DNA of 64,000 bases from Diadema setosum (Eukaryota > Echinodermata > Echinoidea > Diadematoida > Diadematidae), in contig CM067075.1 of the NCBI GenBank assembly GCA_033980235.1, forward strand, positions 17,124,844 through 17,188,843. Reading direction: 5' to 3'. Positions 1-10,863 of the stretch are shown here, piece after piece (the first letter of the stretch is position 1; every line of letters starts with the position of its first letter). Made by a program: the position numbers and the translations under genes. The notes below the pieces were generated by a model. The model was not told where the DNA came from, did not search any database, and saw only the letters and a program-made list of their open reading frames with translations.

Positions 1-643
1 CTTAGTCGCATTCAGAATCAATTTGTTATCCGTGAGCCAAGACGAAATACTTTCTAAATAATCTTCATTAATTGAGACAGACATAACATGAGGATAACTA
101 GATGAAAAATAAAGACAAGTGTCATCAGCATACAGGAATAGTTGACAGTGTTGTATTACGTTTGGGATATCATTAATAATAAAAAAAAAAAAACAGCAGT
201 GGGCCAAGTATCGATCCTTGAGGTACACCAAACCAGGGAACTCAACTCTCCTGTGCGATGAAGTATATCCATTCAGCACAGTGGCCTGAAGTCTACCAGT
301 TAAGTAGCTTTGGAACCAGGGCACACTTCCCTCATCAAAACCATAATGCTTCAGCTTCTCTAGAAGAAAAACATGATCAACCATATCGAATGCCTTCTTA
401 AGAGCTAAAGTAACAAGGCACGTAATAAGACCTTTGTCCATACTATCCTGTAAATCTTCAACAACATTTAACAGAGCAGTATTGGTTGAGTGGTTTGCAC
501 GAAAACCCAACTGTTTACAAGAGAGAATTGAATTCTCGTTCAAGTATTTCGTTACTTGTCGCTGGACCACTCTCTCTAAAACATTTGACAATACCTCCAG
601 TACAGAAATAGGACGATAGTTGTACATTTCAAAAGCACTCTTA
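1..643 (-). pseudogene. Non-LTR retrotransposon reverse transcriptase fragment (CR1/jockey-like), broken
   Basis: Read on the minus strand, this encodes the fingers and palm of a LINE reverse transcriptase. It opens with a YNYRPISVL block, continues with LGFRANHSTNTALL and KAFDMVDH, then PQGSILGPLLF, and ends with the catalytic YADDT box near 120-135. One frame stays open to the left edge, so the element continues outside the window. The copy is damaged. The PQGSILGP block is in a different frame from the flanks, which implies two compensating indels, one near 240 and one in the poly-T run at 181-193. The first catalytic Asp of motif A (normally D-L-x-K-A-F-D) reads Ala. Together these make it a non-functional relic. 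The clade is inferred from motif style; a related chicken-repeat or jockey lineage is equally possible. Confidence 0.85.
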
Positions 644-1200
644 CACTTACAGGTAAAGGAAATTTAAAAGAAATTTACAACATAACCAACTGAGTATGAT
701 CTCGATGGTGATTTAAAAGTTTCCCGACACAAAAAGAAACATATTCTAGATATGATCATAAGTTATAATATTATTGTTCCTCTCGTTCCTCTCTGTTTGA
801 GGTTTTCAGTCTTAGAAGTCAGATCAATAATTTGAACTTGACCATTGGCGAAGCTGGGTGGGTGAAGCTCGTTATTTCAAAGATGCGTTATTTTGAAAAC
901 GCAAAAATTCCAATACCTGATGGGGGCTCGTTATTCTGAAAGTAAAATAAAGTTAGTTTAGCAGAATATCAATAATCCGAAAGTTCATTACTCTGAAGGC
1001 TCGTTTTTCCGAAGTCAAAATCGATAAAGCTTGGTTTTTCGAAGATTCGTTTCTCCGGAAATGAAACAAGGTCAGATAACCTTTACGATTTTTCATTTAC
1101 AGAAGTTAGTCAATTTTTCGAGCATCATACTCTATCTAACTGTCAGACTATACAAACCCTTCGAAGCCCGTGTGAATAATGAGCTGTAATCGTTCATGTT
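644..1200. repeat. Diverged interspersed repeat with CGTTATTCNGAA-type motifs
   Basis: No gene is seen. From about 865 to 1060 the sequence repeats short motifs of the form 'TCGTTATTCTGAAAG', 'TCATTACTCTGAAGG' and 'TCGTTTTTCCGAAG'. The same wording recurs at 21605-21690 and 22870-22985, where it flanks the Helitron-like element. It is therefore a dispersed repeat rather than unique sequence. Its full boundaries were not resolved. Confidence 0.45.
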
Positions 1201-1212
1201 TGTAACATTGGC

Positions 1213-1213
1213 A

Positions 1214-1296
<83 letters not shown>

Positions 1297-1336
1297 GGAG
1301 CAGGCTTGGCCTCGTACGTTGTGGGTGCTGCATTAT

Positions 1337-1389
<53 letters not shown>

Positions 1390-1392
1390 TTT
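1213..1392. repeat. Compound (CA)n-(TA)n microsatellite, two TA tracts
   Basis: A (CA)n run from about 1215 passes into (TA)n to about 1291. After about 47 bp of ordinary sequence a second (TA)n tract runs from about 1339 to 1386. The apparent Tyr-Ile/Thr-His open frames over this stretch on both strands are microsatellite translations, not genes. Confidence 0.95.
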
Positions 1393-1525
1393 AGATTTGT
1401 ATGTGTTATATTCAAAGTTTGTACGAATTGAAATTTTTACCGAAATGAAATATAACTCTCTTTGCCGTCAAGTTCATTTTCTTTCATGTACAGGATGTGG
1501 TATGCTTTTATTTGCACTTTCTTAA

Positions 1526-2740
1526 ATATTTTGCTCTCCTCAATGTTTGATTGATTTAACTAATTAATTAGGTTACCAGGACGAAAACTGTATACTTTGG
1601 GTAGTCTCATACTGAGTGTCAAATCTGTCAGAAGCTGATGGTCTTTGTTGTTGTGTTTAAAGTTGATTTCCGGTTCGTTAAAAGCATATTCTTTAACCCT
1701 TGGCCGTGGGACCATGCCAAGATAAACTCCTCCAACTATTCTGTCGAATTAACGGATTTTTTTCCCTGCCCAATTCGGCCAGAGTGTATGTAAGTAATTT
1801 TCTTTGTGTTGCTTAGACGTTATATTACCAGCAGCGGACCCCATTTTGATTTGCCTAAGATAAGGTCTGCCATAGGTCTAATATACATGGACTTTTGTTT
1901 ATTTTACCAACGAAACAAACACTTGTGTTTATTTATGCTGTTATTACAAGTGTGGCACGGAAAGGAAGTAAGAGTAGGGGAAATTTTACAGTTTACAATA
2001 ATCGAATAATGTTTGGGGGGGGGGGGGTAGGCTCGTGCAGAGTTACATGACAATTTGTCGTTTTAGCACGTGTTTTAATTCCCCTGGAAATGATCTCCTT
2101 GTGTTGCTTTTTCCTTGACGGGGCACTTCCTTTTGGAAGACATAACCTGGGTAGATCTTTCGACGTAGGGCACATTTAAAGTCTGAATACTAGTAGGTCA
2201 TTATGGCCCATTTATAACTTGAATACTTGCAGGGGCCCCTTTCAATCATCCTGCTCACTAAAACTGTACCTGAAACATTTCTTTAACTGCCTCCAAAAAT
2301 TTGTTTAATCTTTTTAATATCTTATGTAATACCTGTTAAATTACTCAGTGATACACTTTAATAATGACACTATAAATGCATTACTGTACAATGATTTTCA
2401 AAGGAAAGATTTTTTTCTTTTAGCCTGGGGTCAAAGCTTAAGTGATGACGTTAAAATGTAACTATATTTCCCATACTTTGAAAATATCTCAAATTATTGT
2501 CATGAAAATTAGATATGACAAATATACCTGGCCTGAGAGGTTCTAATTGTTGTATGTGCATGAGGTGACTTTAAAAGTAGGGCCTACTATTGAAGTCATC
2601 GAAGGCACATGTATCGTTTCAACCAGAACCTCGAACAATACCTTGTTATATTTGGTTATATCCCTCCCCATGCCATAAGAGTACAACAAAAAAGTAAATG
2701 AGGTTATACTCACCTTCACGATTGTAACGTCTACCATTGA
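1526..2740. other. Non-coding stretch, no gene seen
   Basis: AT-rich sequence without recognisable coding frames or splice-bounded exons. It includes a run of about 14 G at 2014-2027. Confidence 0.4.
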
Positions 2741-2828
2741 CCGATCTCCAAAGTTCACTTTTTCTACGCTGAAAGTTCAACGTAAAAGTGTATGCATTGT
2801 CTGCGGTACACCATACCCATTCATTGGT

Positions 2829-2986
2829 ACGTGAAAACCTAGCCCTTTGTCAAGGCCCTCTCTCTGTATGGCGAAGAGAGCCCAGCCGTGTGGGGTCGCG
2901 GGCTGTCGCGCTCGGCTGGGCTCGCTTCGCTCGCCCGTTATAGCCATCTTACAGCGAAATTGCCTTGACAAAAGGCTAGTGAAAAC
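2829..2986. repeat. Short foldback element with GC-rich core
   Basis: The outer sequence 'CCTAGCCCTTTGTCAAGGC' near 2838-2857 is repeated in inverse as 'GCCTTGACAAAAGGCTAG' near 2962-2980. The core between the arms is unusually CG-rich for this region and internally palindromic (GCCCAGCC ... GGCTGGGC). This is the structure of a small MITE or snap-back insertion. Confidence 0.5.
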
Positions 2987-3239
2987 ATAACCTGTCTTTT
3001 GGCGTAAATACTCAATCTTTTGTGATCCAGCCATTAAAACCAACAACAACATGTCTTTTTGCAAGGCGGAGACGCCATGTTTGGTGGAAAAACCGTACTG
3101 TACCTTTGATGCAGGGAGTAGGGTTCGATGCGATATCTTCTCGTACACTAATGCATGCTTCAAGCTCATTGGTGGTACGTTTACAAGCATCGCCAGGTGC
3201 CAGAGGTAGCGGCAAATAATTTGCGAGGGATGTAATACC

Positions 3240-4500
3240 AGTTAGTGATTAGGCCTATTTGAAGAAAGTTTTGGGCCATAAGGTGAAAGGACAAAGGTCA
3301 TAGGTCAAGTGAAAATGCTCCAATTCCCGAATACTTGCTCTCTGAACAATTTAGCCATCCAAATGAAATCTGGTTCAAGGAATGTATGAACACTTAACAC
3401 ATTTGTGGGTGTGAAATGAAATTTTCAAACAATGTCATGCCTTTCATTTTTTTTTTACCACTTATGTGAAACTCGCCTCACACTGTCAAGATGTACAACA
3501 AACTTATTATATGGGAGAACAATGCGATATGACAGAGTGTTATCAAAGTTTGAATTCATTAAACGATATTATTGCGACCCCTTTTCGCATCTTTATCATG
3601 AATAATCACTGAAATATAATCAGGTAAAATCCAAAGTCTCATAAAAACAAGAGCAAGTTATACAGAGGAATATGTGTATAGAGAGTGGCCTTAACCTTTT
3701 CTTCTCTTCCTTTCTCTGTACATCTGTTATGTGTGTGCGTGTGTGTGTGTGTGTCTGTTTTCCTGAAAGCATATTGGCAAAATGTAGACAGTTAATGTAA
3801 CCGCATTACATAATTTTATCTTGTGACATTTTTTTTTTGTATCTATATCTTCATGTTTATAGTGTTATTTGATGGTAGCGACATCAATATCGTGACGACA
3901 GCTCCCCAACTTCATAAAAGAATATGCCCAGGCCGATCACAGATTCATCTGCAAATTTGATCTTGTTTTGTGAGACCTCGGATTTTAATGAGAAAAACAA
4001 TACTTTCCATATTATGATAAACATCGCCAAGTTCTCCGATTATGGTTGTGAATGGGTAATTACCCCCGAACAGCTGTTGGGGTTTTGTTTTCAGGGAATG
4101 CGGAAATCCCAGTAAAACACAAAGTGAAGGTTAAGGAAAATCGAGAACCCATTCAAAAGTTTTAAAGAATTATGAATAAATCATAAGTTATGGCTGAATT
4201 AGTGTGCCATTATTGTTGGATGAAAAGGCTGCAGCATTTTGTAATGTCATTGTAGTGGAATTATACAAAGAAAATGTAAAGACGATTCATTTTAATTTTC
4301 CTTCTTCAGGAGGCAGAGGAAATAACATTGCCTTTGATATACTGTCCATAACAAGTTTCAGGAAAGTATACTTTTCCCTTTTTATGAAATATTTTTTGAA
4401 ATAGATATCCTATTGTTTAAAAAATAAACATGTTTGTAACTGTCATTTTAACCGAATTCGAAGTACGGTATATTTCGTTAGAATACACCAAAGCGCAATA
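3240..4500. other. Non-coding stretch, no gene seen
   Basis: AT-rich. A short (GT)n tract lies at about 3732-3754. Open frames around 3924-4404 show no recognisable domain or convincing splice context. Confidence 0.35.
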
Positions 4501-4599
4501 GAATTATTGCTGTAACTGGAATCAGAAAACATAGTCCGGGTGGCAAAGTCAGATTTTGGGCCTAACCTTATTTTCTTGTCAGCCCAATTTTTTTCGAAG

Positions 4600-4870
4600 G
4601 TTTTACCCTATTCCGAAGGTGCCGAGTCCGAATCTACGTAGATAGATGATACAACCCTTGCATCCTTAAGGGCTTTGAAACATCCCAGACGGCCACCAAA
4701 ATGACCGCCAAAATATGAGTCTCCTATTATGTTTCCTCATACTAGATTGTGAAAAATTTAGAAGATAAATTTCAATCTCATTTCGAGCATGCTGAATCCG
4801 AATCTGGTAGATACAAGTCTTGCATCCTTTAGGGTTTGGAGTCAAGATTTGTGGTGTCTAATTTGGCTGC
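4600..4870. repeat. Imperfect direct duplication
   Basis: The segment 'GAGTCCGAATCTACGTAGATAG ... CCTTGCATCCTTAAGGGCTTTG' at about 4624-4677 is echoed at about 4794-4842 by a similar GAATCCGAATCTGGTAGATA ... CTTGCATCCTTTAGGGTTTG segment. The two copies are about 170 bp apart and suggest an old tandem duplication within a repeat. Confidence 0.35.
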
Positions 4871-4924
4871 CATCTTAAATATCTGAAAACCCTACTGTAT
4901 CAGAACCCTACTGTACCAAAAGTC

Positions 4925-5037
4925 AATTCTTTCATGATTTCTTAAAGCTATGGAACTCGCTGCCAGAAGGTCTCCTCAATTGTACCTCTGCTAACAGTTT
5001 CAGGCAGCTGTTACAGAAAAAGGAAGGCATTTTTTAA
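4925..5037 (+). pseudogene. C-terminal remnant of a LINE polyprotein
   Basis: The translated motif 'FLKLWNSLPEGLLNCTSANS' followed by 'FRQLLQKKEG' and a stop matches the usual ending of CR1/jockey-type reverse transcriptase proteins, which is WNSLP followed by a short helix 'F+..L'. No reverse transcriptase core precedes it here, so it is a 5'-truncated relic. The call rests on a short motif only. Confidence 0.45.
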
Positions 5038-5487
5038 GCTGCACTTCTTTTCAGCTGTTTTTTCCGAAGGTACTTTGTATTGTACTGCATATAAACACCA
5101 CGACAGATCCGCCAAAATGTACGAAAATACACCAGATGGTGAATTATACTTATTGAGAAGAAGACGAAGAACCCTTAAAGGTACAAGAATTGGCCTTTTT
5201 GTCTGTGTTCATAGACATTACGCCGCATCGATGCTGTGGGACAAAAAAAAAATGCTTATGCTTGTTTCGACTTTGGCCGGTTCGGGCTATAATATATGAC
5301 TCAGTTATTTCGAGAGCGCGTTTGAGATTAAGAGCAAAACAAAATGTGTTGGCAGTTTTTCAATTATTCCATGTGCATAAACTTCACAGCGAAAGGGACT
5401 ATTAACGTATGCTGATGGTTGGGTGAAGAAGACATGATTAAATATTTGACAAATATTGAACAAAGTTTCATATACATGTCTTAAATA

Positions 5488-5490
5488 TAA

Positions 5491-5539
<49 letters not shown>

Positions 5540-5542
5540 TAT
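5488..5542. repeat. (TA)n microsatellite
   Basis: A near-pure AT dinucleotide tract. It produces the spurious Tyr-Ile frame on the minus strand. Confidence 0.95.
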
Positions 5543-5695
5543 TATATCGAATGAGGCGGTAGTAATTTCTTCTCGCAATATTTACGTTGGCTCGTGCAGA
5601 AAAATGACAGCAATCATGTTTGGGGAGATATGCTACGGCAATGACAGGATAATCGCGTTTAATCTGCACGGTGTGTGACTGTAACTGTTATTACG

Positions 5696-7290
5696 AGACA
5701 CTCTTAAAATATTGGGTAAATTTAGTTGGGTAATTATTGGTTGCTAAAAAACAAACAAACAAACAAACAAACTAGAAATGTCGCTATGGCGACTGATGCC
5801 TCCACCACAATGCATGATTCTCCCAATAGGTGTATGGTACAATGTCTTCACAATGTGTTATGACAGTTTCACAAAACTGACAAAATATTGAAATGACAGG
5901 TTTGTCAGAAATATCTTGAATGTTCACTTTCCTTGAACTAGGTTTGCTATGCTTGTCCAAGAGTGCAGGTACCTGTATTTGGGGAATTGAGAATTTTTAC
6001 TTGACTTCTGACCGACCCTTTTACAAGTTTATGCATTGAGTATAATTTTCAAGGTATGAAGAAAGAGTGTAATTACAGTATAATATATACAATTTTTTTT
6101 GCAATTAAACCTGGCCTTTGACAATTAACCTTTGACCTTAGACCTTCTGACTGGAAATTTCCCAGAGAATCTCCATTAGGGAATACATGTAGGTCTATAT
6201 ATCAAGTTTTAGTTTTAAAAATAATAATGCAAGCATTGCATATAATAGTAAATGAGGGAAATAGTAAAATTTTGAGGCGTTGACCTTGACCTTTGACCCC
6301 CTGACTATTGACCCATGACCCCTACATTCCCTAGAAAATCCCTGCCAGTCAGTACATGCGTATGTACCAAGTTCCATGAAGATACATTGAACCATTTGCG
6401 AGAAAAGTGAAATTGTGACATATTCACCTAACCTTTGACCTTTTGACCTTTGACCCTATGACATGAAACTCTCTCTGGAGAATCTTTATGCAGTAGTTCA
6501 TCTCTACACTAAGTTTCAAGAAAATACCTTCAGGCATTGCATGGATATGGGGGAAATATCAACGTTTTTAGCATTTGACCTTGACCTTTTGACCTTTGAC
6601 CTCTTGCCAATGTCACTAAAATCTACTCAACTAATTACCCCATCATACATCATCCTTGGACCAAGTTTGGTGAAAACTGCTTCATCCAGTTTTGAGTTAT
6701 CACGTAAATAGATAAATTTTAGGATTTGACCTTGATCTTTGACCTTTGACCTCTGTCCAATTTCACTCAAAAACTAATCAAGTAATTGTCCCATCATACA
6801 TCATCCTCAGACAAAGTTTGGTGAAATTTGCTGAATCCAGTCTTGAGTTATCATGTAAACAGGTACAATTTAATGATTTTACCTTGACCTTTGACCTTTG
6901 GCCGATTTCACCCAAAATCTAATCAAATAATTGCCCCATCATACTTTATACTTGGACCAAGTTTGGTAAAATTCCAGTCAATATTACTCAAGTTATCGCG
7001 TAAACGAATGCGGACGGACGTACGTACGGATGTACGGACGGACGGACAACCCGAAAACATAATGCCTCCGGCACCACTTCGTGGCGGAGGCATAAAAATC
7101 ATCATTCTGTGCAATTATCGCCCAATTGAGCTTTTAGGTTATTAAAACAACATTGGGCAATTATTCTTACTTAGATATTGGGCGAATATTTACCAACAGA
7201 ATTGGTAATGAAGATTACACATTATTTTGCACATTAAGCCTGGGTATTTCTTACCAGTACTTGGGTAATTTTGTTACGTTCCTTTCTAAG
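5696..7290. repeat. TTGGGTAA-rich repeat interrupted by the Helitron-like element
   Basis: The ends at 5697-5750 (ACACTCTTAAAATATTGGGTAA...) and 7110-7270 (repeated TTGGGCAATTATT / TTGGGCGAATATT wording) belong to one repeat type. It recurs at 8755-9021, ending there with the inverse 'CCCAACTATTTTAAGAGTGT'. The Helitron-like element at 5772-7093 sits inside it, so this is probably a host repeat split by a later insertion. The outer right boundary is uncertain. Confidence 0.4.
5772..7093 (-). mobile_element. Helitron-like non-autonomous element, copy 1, with AGGTCA tandem arrays
   Basis: Read on the minus strand, the element starts with a 32-bp palindrome (ATGCCTCCGCCAC ... GTGCCGGAGGCAT, 7062-7093) followed by a TCCGTCCG run. 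It ends with a small hairpin (GTCGCC-atA-GCGAC, 5780-5793), four bases and CTAG (5772-5775). A 3' hairpin just before CTAG with a following T is the classical Helitron 3' end. The body is about six tandem units of 145-170 bp, each with clustered TGACCTTTGACC motifs near 6111, 6284, 6430, 6580, 6727 and 6882. No Rep/helicase frame is present, so the copy is non-autonomous. The short frame that translates the palindrome (MPPAPLRGGG) is spurious. The Helitron assignment is inference. The 5' end does not show a clear TC start. Confidence 0.55.
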
Positions 7291-7317
7291 TTGGTGAATT
7301 TTCAAAGACAAGTAAAA

Positions 7318-7400
7318 AAAAAAGTATGTGCGTGTACGCGTGTATGTGTGTATGTATGTGACGGTGTGTGTGTGTGGTATAGGTGTATAGGTGTATAGGT
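7318..7400. repeat. (GT)n-rich tract and GTGTATAG short tandem repeat
   Basis: Interrupted GT/ATGT repeats, then about three copies of GTGTATAG. It abuts the LTR-like sequence. Confidence 0.8.
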
Positions 7401-8162
7401 GTGGTAATCCTTTGAAAATGTTCAGATACGATGTTCGATGCACCGATGAATGATCCTTGACGCACAGATGAATAATTCCTCCGACGTAACTCCAAAGGCA
7501 CAGGTTGCATTAATCCACAGTATAAATCCGGGCTAAAATCCACGATATATGTCCACAGCGAAACGTGCAGAATCTAAACTTTATGACGACCACGTCCAGT
7601 CGAGGCGTTGAATGATGATTCACTTTTTATTGTCCAGCAAGGAATCCAGCCCGTCACAGCTTTGCCGTAACAATGTCCGTTGACACTAAAATATGGAGTC
7701 TATCTCCAATGTAGGCAAATTAATTCTCTGCAGGCAAAATGTCTCCCAGGCCTTATCTCCACAAACACAGTTTGTATAGCAGGTCAGCAGGTAACACAGG
7801 ACTGACTATAACAAGTCGCTTCAGAGCCAGAAGTGACGTAACTCTCAGAGCAGAGGTGTTGGGTACTCTGCCTACTTCAGAATTTCTCCGGCTTATATAC
7901 TATCCATTCACCCCTTTCTAGTACATTCTGTAATTTTCTCCAACCTGGGGCCACATACCTGAACATACTAGCAAGTCCAAATTCCAGGAATCCTGGATGA
8001 CTCACTGCATGCCTAATATGTGCATAACATCATTGCCAAAATTAACTACCAATCACATTGGGTTACAAGGGCAGTGCCTCACTCAGCCAGCACTTCCTAG
8101 AATTTTCTGGAATGGGTTACATCATTCTAGATTGAGTGAGCTATAATGTATTTCCTGTCACA
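7400..8162 (-). mobile_element. Probable solo LTR (Ty3/gypsy-type), minus orientation
   Basis: Read on the minus strand, the block starts TGTGACAGG at 8162 and ends near 7400 with ...ATTACCACA, giving TG...CA termini. It contains a TATA box (TATATAAG, 7892-7899 inverse) and about 265 nt downstream an AATAAA polyadenylation signal (7626-7631 inverse). That is the U3-R-U5 order of an LTR. No gag or pol sequence adjoins either side, so a solo LTR is most likely. No target-site duplication was seen; the 7400 side borders a microsatellite that could have eroded it. It could alternatively be a fragment of an unrelated promoter-bearing repeat. Confidence 0.5.
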
Positions 8163-8750
8163 TGCATACATGTACTGTAGCTACATTGTATACCACATAG
8201 AAAATTCTCCACTCATGTGGTCAGCCTGTATGTACTATATCTATATCATATAGAATGTTCTCCATTATTCTGGTCCACCTGTGTACATACATTTGTACAC
8301 ATTAAAACAACCATGCATACAGCCTTGATACATGTACATAACTACTTGTGTGTACATTTGTGACAATTGTTAAATTTAATGGTTTTTTTAATGATTTCAA
8401 TAAACTCTGAAATGTCTGAAATGTATTAAAAATTTATTGAATATTATTGCCGTGATATTCACAATTTCAACTTGTACCTTTGATGAGGTATTTTCATATT
8501 TTTGGACTAAAAGTGTAATCTACATGGTAACAATGTCTTAAAGCATCACAACTAAATGGCTCTATCTATGTGAATGAAATATCTCTGGCACTAACTAGGT
8601 CTGGGATGTAGGCTAAGCCTAGATGTACTTATAGGTATTATAGGCTTTACGACTGGCTTTAGGATTATGATATTTAGGTTAGATATGAACAATGTCTTGA
8701 CATACACATGTTCTGGTGAACACCCATACATCAAATAATTCAACACAAAA
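8163..8750. other. Non-coding stretch, no gene seen
   Basis: AT-rich sequence with several ACATGTAC-type motifs and no supportable coding exon. Confidence 0.35.
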
Positions 8751-8754
8751 TTAA

Positions 8755-9021
8755 TTTTGTCAACAATATCTAATTGGGTAAAATTGGTTGGGCAAATGAT
8801 TAACCAACTCAAAATATAACCATCGGTTGGAAAATTGCAAAGTTGGGTAAAGTCTGATTGGTCAACAGCTGATGGGCAATTCAATTTGCCCAACCACATA
8901 GCAAACTCGTTACTCAACATCAGTTGGGCAGATTTTAACCAATAGTTGTGTGGACAGTATGTTGCCAAGTGTTGGTTAAAAGTTGGGCATTTTTTTTTTT
9001 GCCCAACTATTTTAAGAGTGT
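8755..9021. repeat. Second copy of the TTGGGTAA-rich repeat
   Basis: Dense repetition of TTGGGTAAA / TTGGGCA and the inverse TGCCCAAC. It ends in CCCAACTATTTTAAGAGTGT, the inverse of the ACACTCTTAAAATATTGGG end at 5697. The minus-strand open frame across it is incidental. Confidence 0.5.
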
Positions 9022-10443
9022 ATCTACAAGGATAAAATGGTATATACCAGTTCTGTTGGCGCGACTGTACTCTACCAATTACAGTAGGGCAGGATGGCAC
9101 TTCATTATCATGAACAGAGTGCCCTTTTATCACAAACAGTTAATGAAAATTTGCCCAAGACAAATAAAAATCAAGAGCTATGCCGTTAAAGTCACAGGTA
9201 TTTGATTTTTGTTTTTTTGGTCTAACACTGTCTAAATTGTATCGTCCAACTCAATCTCTTTGTTTTCGTATAAAACTTTAAGTATCACTTCCTTTGCAGA
9301 AAGATGACGATAACCATCAGCATTCTCTACTTAAATGTTACTTGTTGTGGACACAAGACATTTGTTTCATCTTGATACCGCCCTTCACTTTGCAAAAGAG
9401 TAGCGAGGGAGTATCCTCTCCTTCCATTGCATCCGCTCGCCCCTCACTTAGGTATTATCAAACTGCATTTCGGTGGATAATGTCTCGTGGGCACTTTGAT
9501 TTTGACTGCGCTTCTTGTTGCGTGGACCACTCTGACAGACCCAAATTCTGTCTTATGGAATTTTATTGATTTCCAAAGCGATGAATCGCACCTGTGTACG
9601 GAAGTGTTAAGAGAAAAAGAAAAAAAAATACACCCTGTCGGCCACGTTTCAAATTCGAGTTTGTTTGAGCACAGATCGCGCTGGGTATCACCTCGGTGCC
9701 GCGATACGCACGTACAACATGTCACGCTACACGCATTTAGCCGTCTCCCGACACCATGAGCGTATTCGATTACCTTTGCTTTCGAAGTACTCCCGGCATG
9801 TACATTTCCGACAAGGAGCCCGCGATATTGTGAACGCAGGACAGTAAAGTGGGTCGGTAAATTGCGATAATAACAGGAACCATACGGTAATACAAGCTTA
9901 TAACAATATCCTAGATATTGATTGCCTCGACTACGTAGCCACCGCCGTCAAACTAAAGTCAGCGTCAAATCGCTTGTGATTACAATTAACTTTGATTGTA
10001 ATCATTATTTCAATCTCGTCATTCAATCATAACACGTATGATTCGTATTGGTTGATAAGAAGAAAACCCTTCTGGTGACGTACACAGTGATCAGAAAGGC
10101 GTTGTTTCCGGACTTTAGACTTCTTCAATCACGTTAATAATATCTGTACTGGTTTGCATTTACTCATAAAACTGAAATGGAGATTAGTTGCAGGCTTTCA
10201 ATATGCCGTGAGAACCGAATTCAACACTTGAAGAAAACAGAGGCACAGTCACATAACCAAACTGTACAAAATGACCAATTCTCATCTGCGATGACCAATG
10301 ACGGTCATCAGTGAACAATCGATGACCACTTGATTATACTAGTCTTCAAACATTGTTATGCGTATCGTTTTTAGTATATTGGAAGCGCGACTCCAATAAT
10401 TTCATCACCTCATTTTTTTTTTTTATTACTCTAACTTGAACAG
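9022..10443. other. Upstream intron/intergenic DNA of the GPCR, no exon recognised
   Basis: I looked here for the receptor's missing N-terminal, TM1 and TM2 exons, for example an NxxIxNLAxxD TM2 signature, and did not find one. The final 35 bases form a good splice acceptor: a T-rich tract ending in AACAG at 10443. Confidence 0.4.
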
Positions 10444-10579
10444 GTCAGCGCTCAGGCCACGTGTATCACACTGACTGCAATGAGTGTCGATAGGTACCAA
10501 GCCATCGTCTACCCGCTGCGATCGCTACGGAGTAGAACGCCACAAATAGCCCTTCTTGTCAGCATTGGCATCTGGACGT
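10444..10579 (+). CDS. Kisspeptin-receptor-like GPCR, internal exon (end of TM3, DRY, ICL2, TM4)
   Basis: This is a class A rhodopsin-family neuropeptide receptor exon, 45 codons plus one base. It follows a T-rich tract ending CAG and is followed by a GTAAGT donor. It reads [18 protein letters not shown] followed by [19 protein letters not shown] and a TM4 segment ending GIWT. The DRY box (D-R-Y) and the [15 protein letters not shown] block are nearly identical to what I recall of vertebrate KISS1R; galanin and allatostatin-A receptors are the next closest. The acceptor is phase 0 and the donor phase 1, matching the exon at 17979. The protein would act in the plasma membrane as a peptide receptor coupled to G proteins (family knowledge). 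Exons for the extracellular N-terminus and TM1-TM2 are not in the visible sequence. Confidence 0.85.
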
Positions 10580-10742
10580 GTAAGTATGTTGTTAAATAAA
10601 CGGTATAAAAACAAACAAACACACAAACAAACAAATTATCAATATGCTAACATAATAATTATCAAAAATGAGCATGAAATCAATCACATAATATCGTGTG
10701 ATAATTTCCCGTCAGTCTTGGATAGTCAAATAAAATATACAT

Positions 10743-10817
10743 CACACACACACACACACACACCGACACACACGCACACAGACACACATACACATACACA
10801 CATATAGGCCTATATAA

Positions 10818-10862
<45 letters not shown>
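10743..10862. repeat. (CA)n-(TA)n microsatellite in the GPCR intron
   Basis: Interrupted CA repeats from about 10743 to 10803, then TA repeats to about 10861. The open frames over it on both strands are low-complexity artefacts. Confidence 0.95.

Positions 10863-10863
<1 letters not shown>

Noticed and set aside
434..619. Short + strand frame
   Set aside because: It is antisense to the reverse transcriptase on the minus strand, whose motifs are unambiguous.
1148..1525. Several open frames of 60-110 codons on both strands
   Set aside because: They are translations of (CA)n and (TA)n tracts (Thr-His, Tyr-Ile, Cys-Val). The same reason applies at 5481-5669, 10680-10951, 20718-20909, 24026-24334, 25445-25654, 30138-30436, 31524-31733, 37444-37733 and 46741-47031.
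6891..7145. Protein-coding frame containing MPPAPLRGGG
   Set aside because: The words come from translating the terminal palindrome of the Helitron-like element. The same peptide arises from the other copy in the opposite orientation.
8591..9133. 180-codon minus-strand frame
   Set aside because: It overlaps the TTGGGTAA repeat. The composition follows the repeat and no domain is visible.
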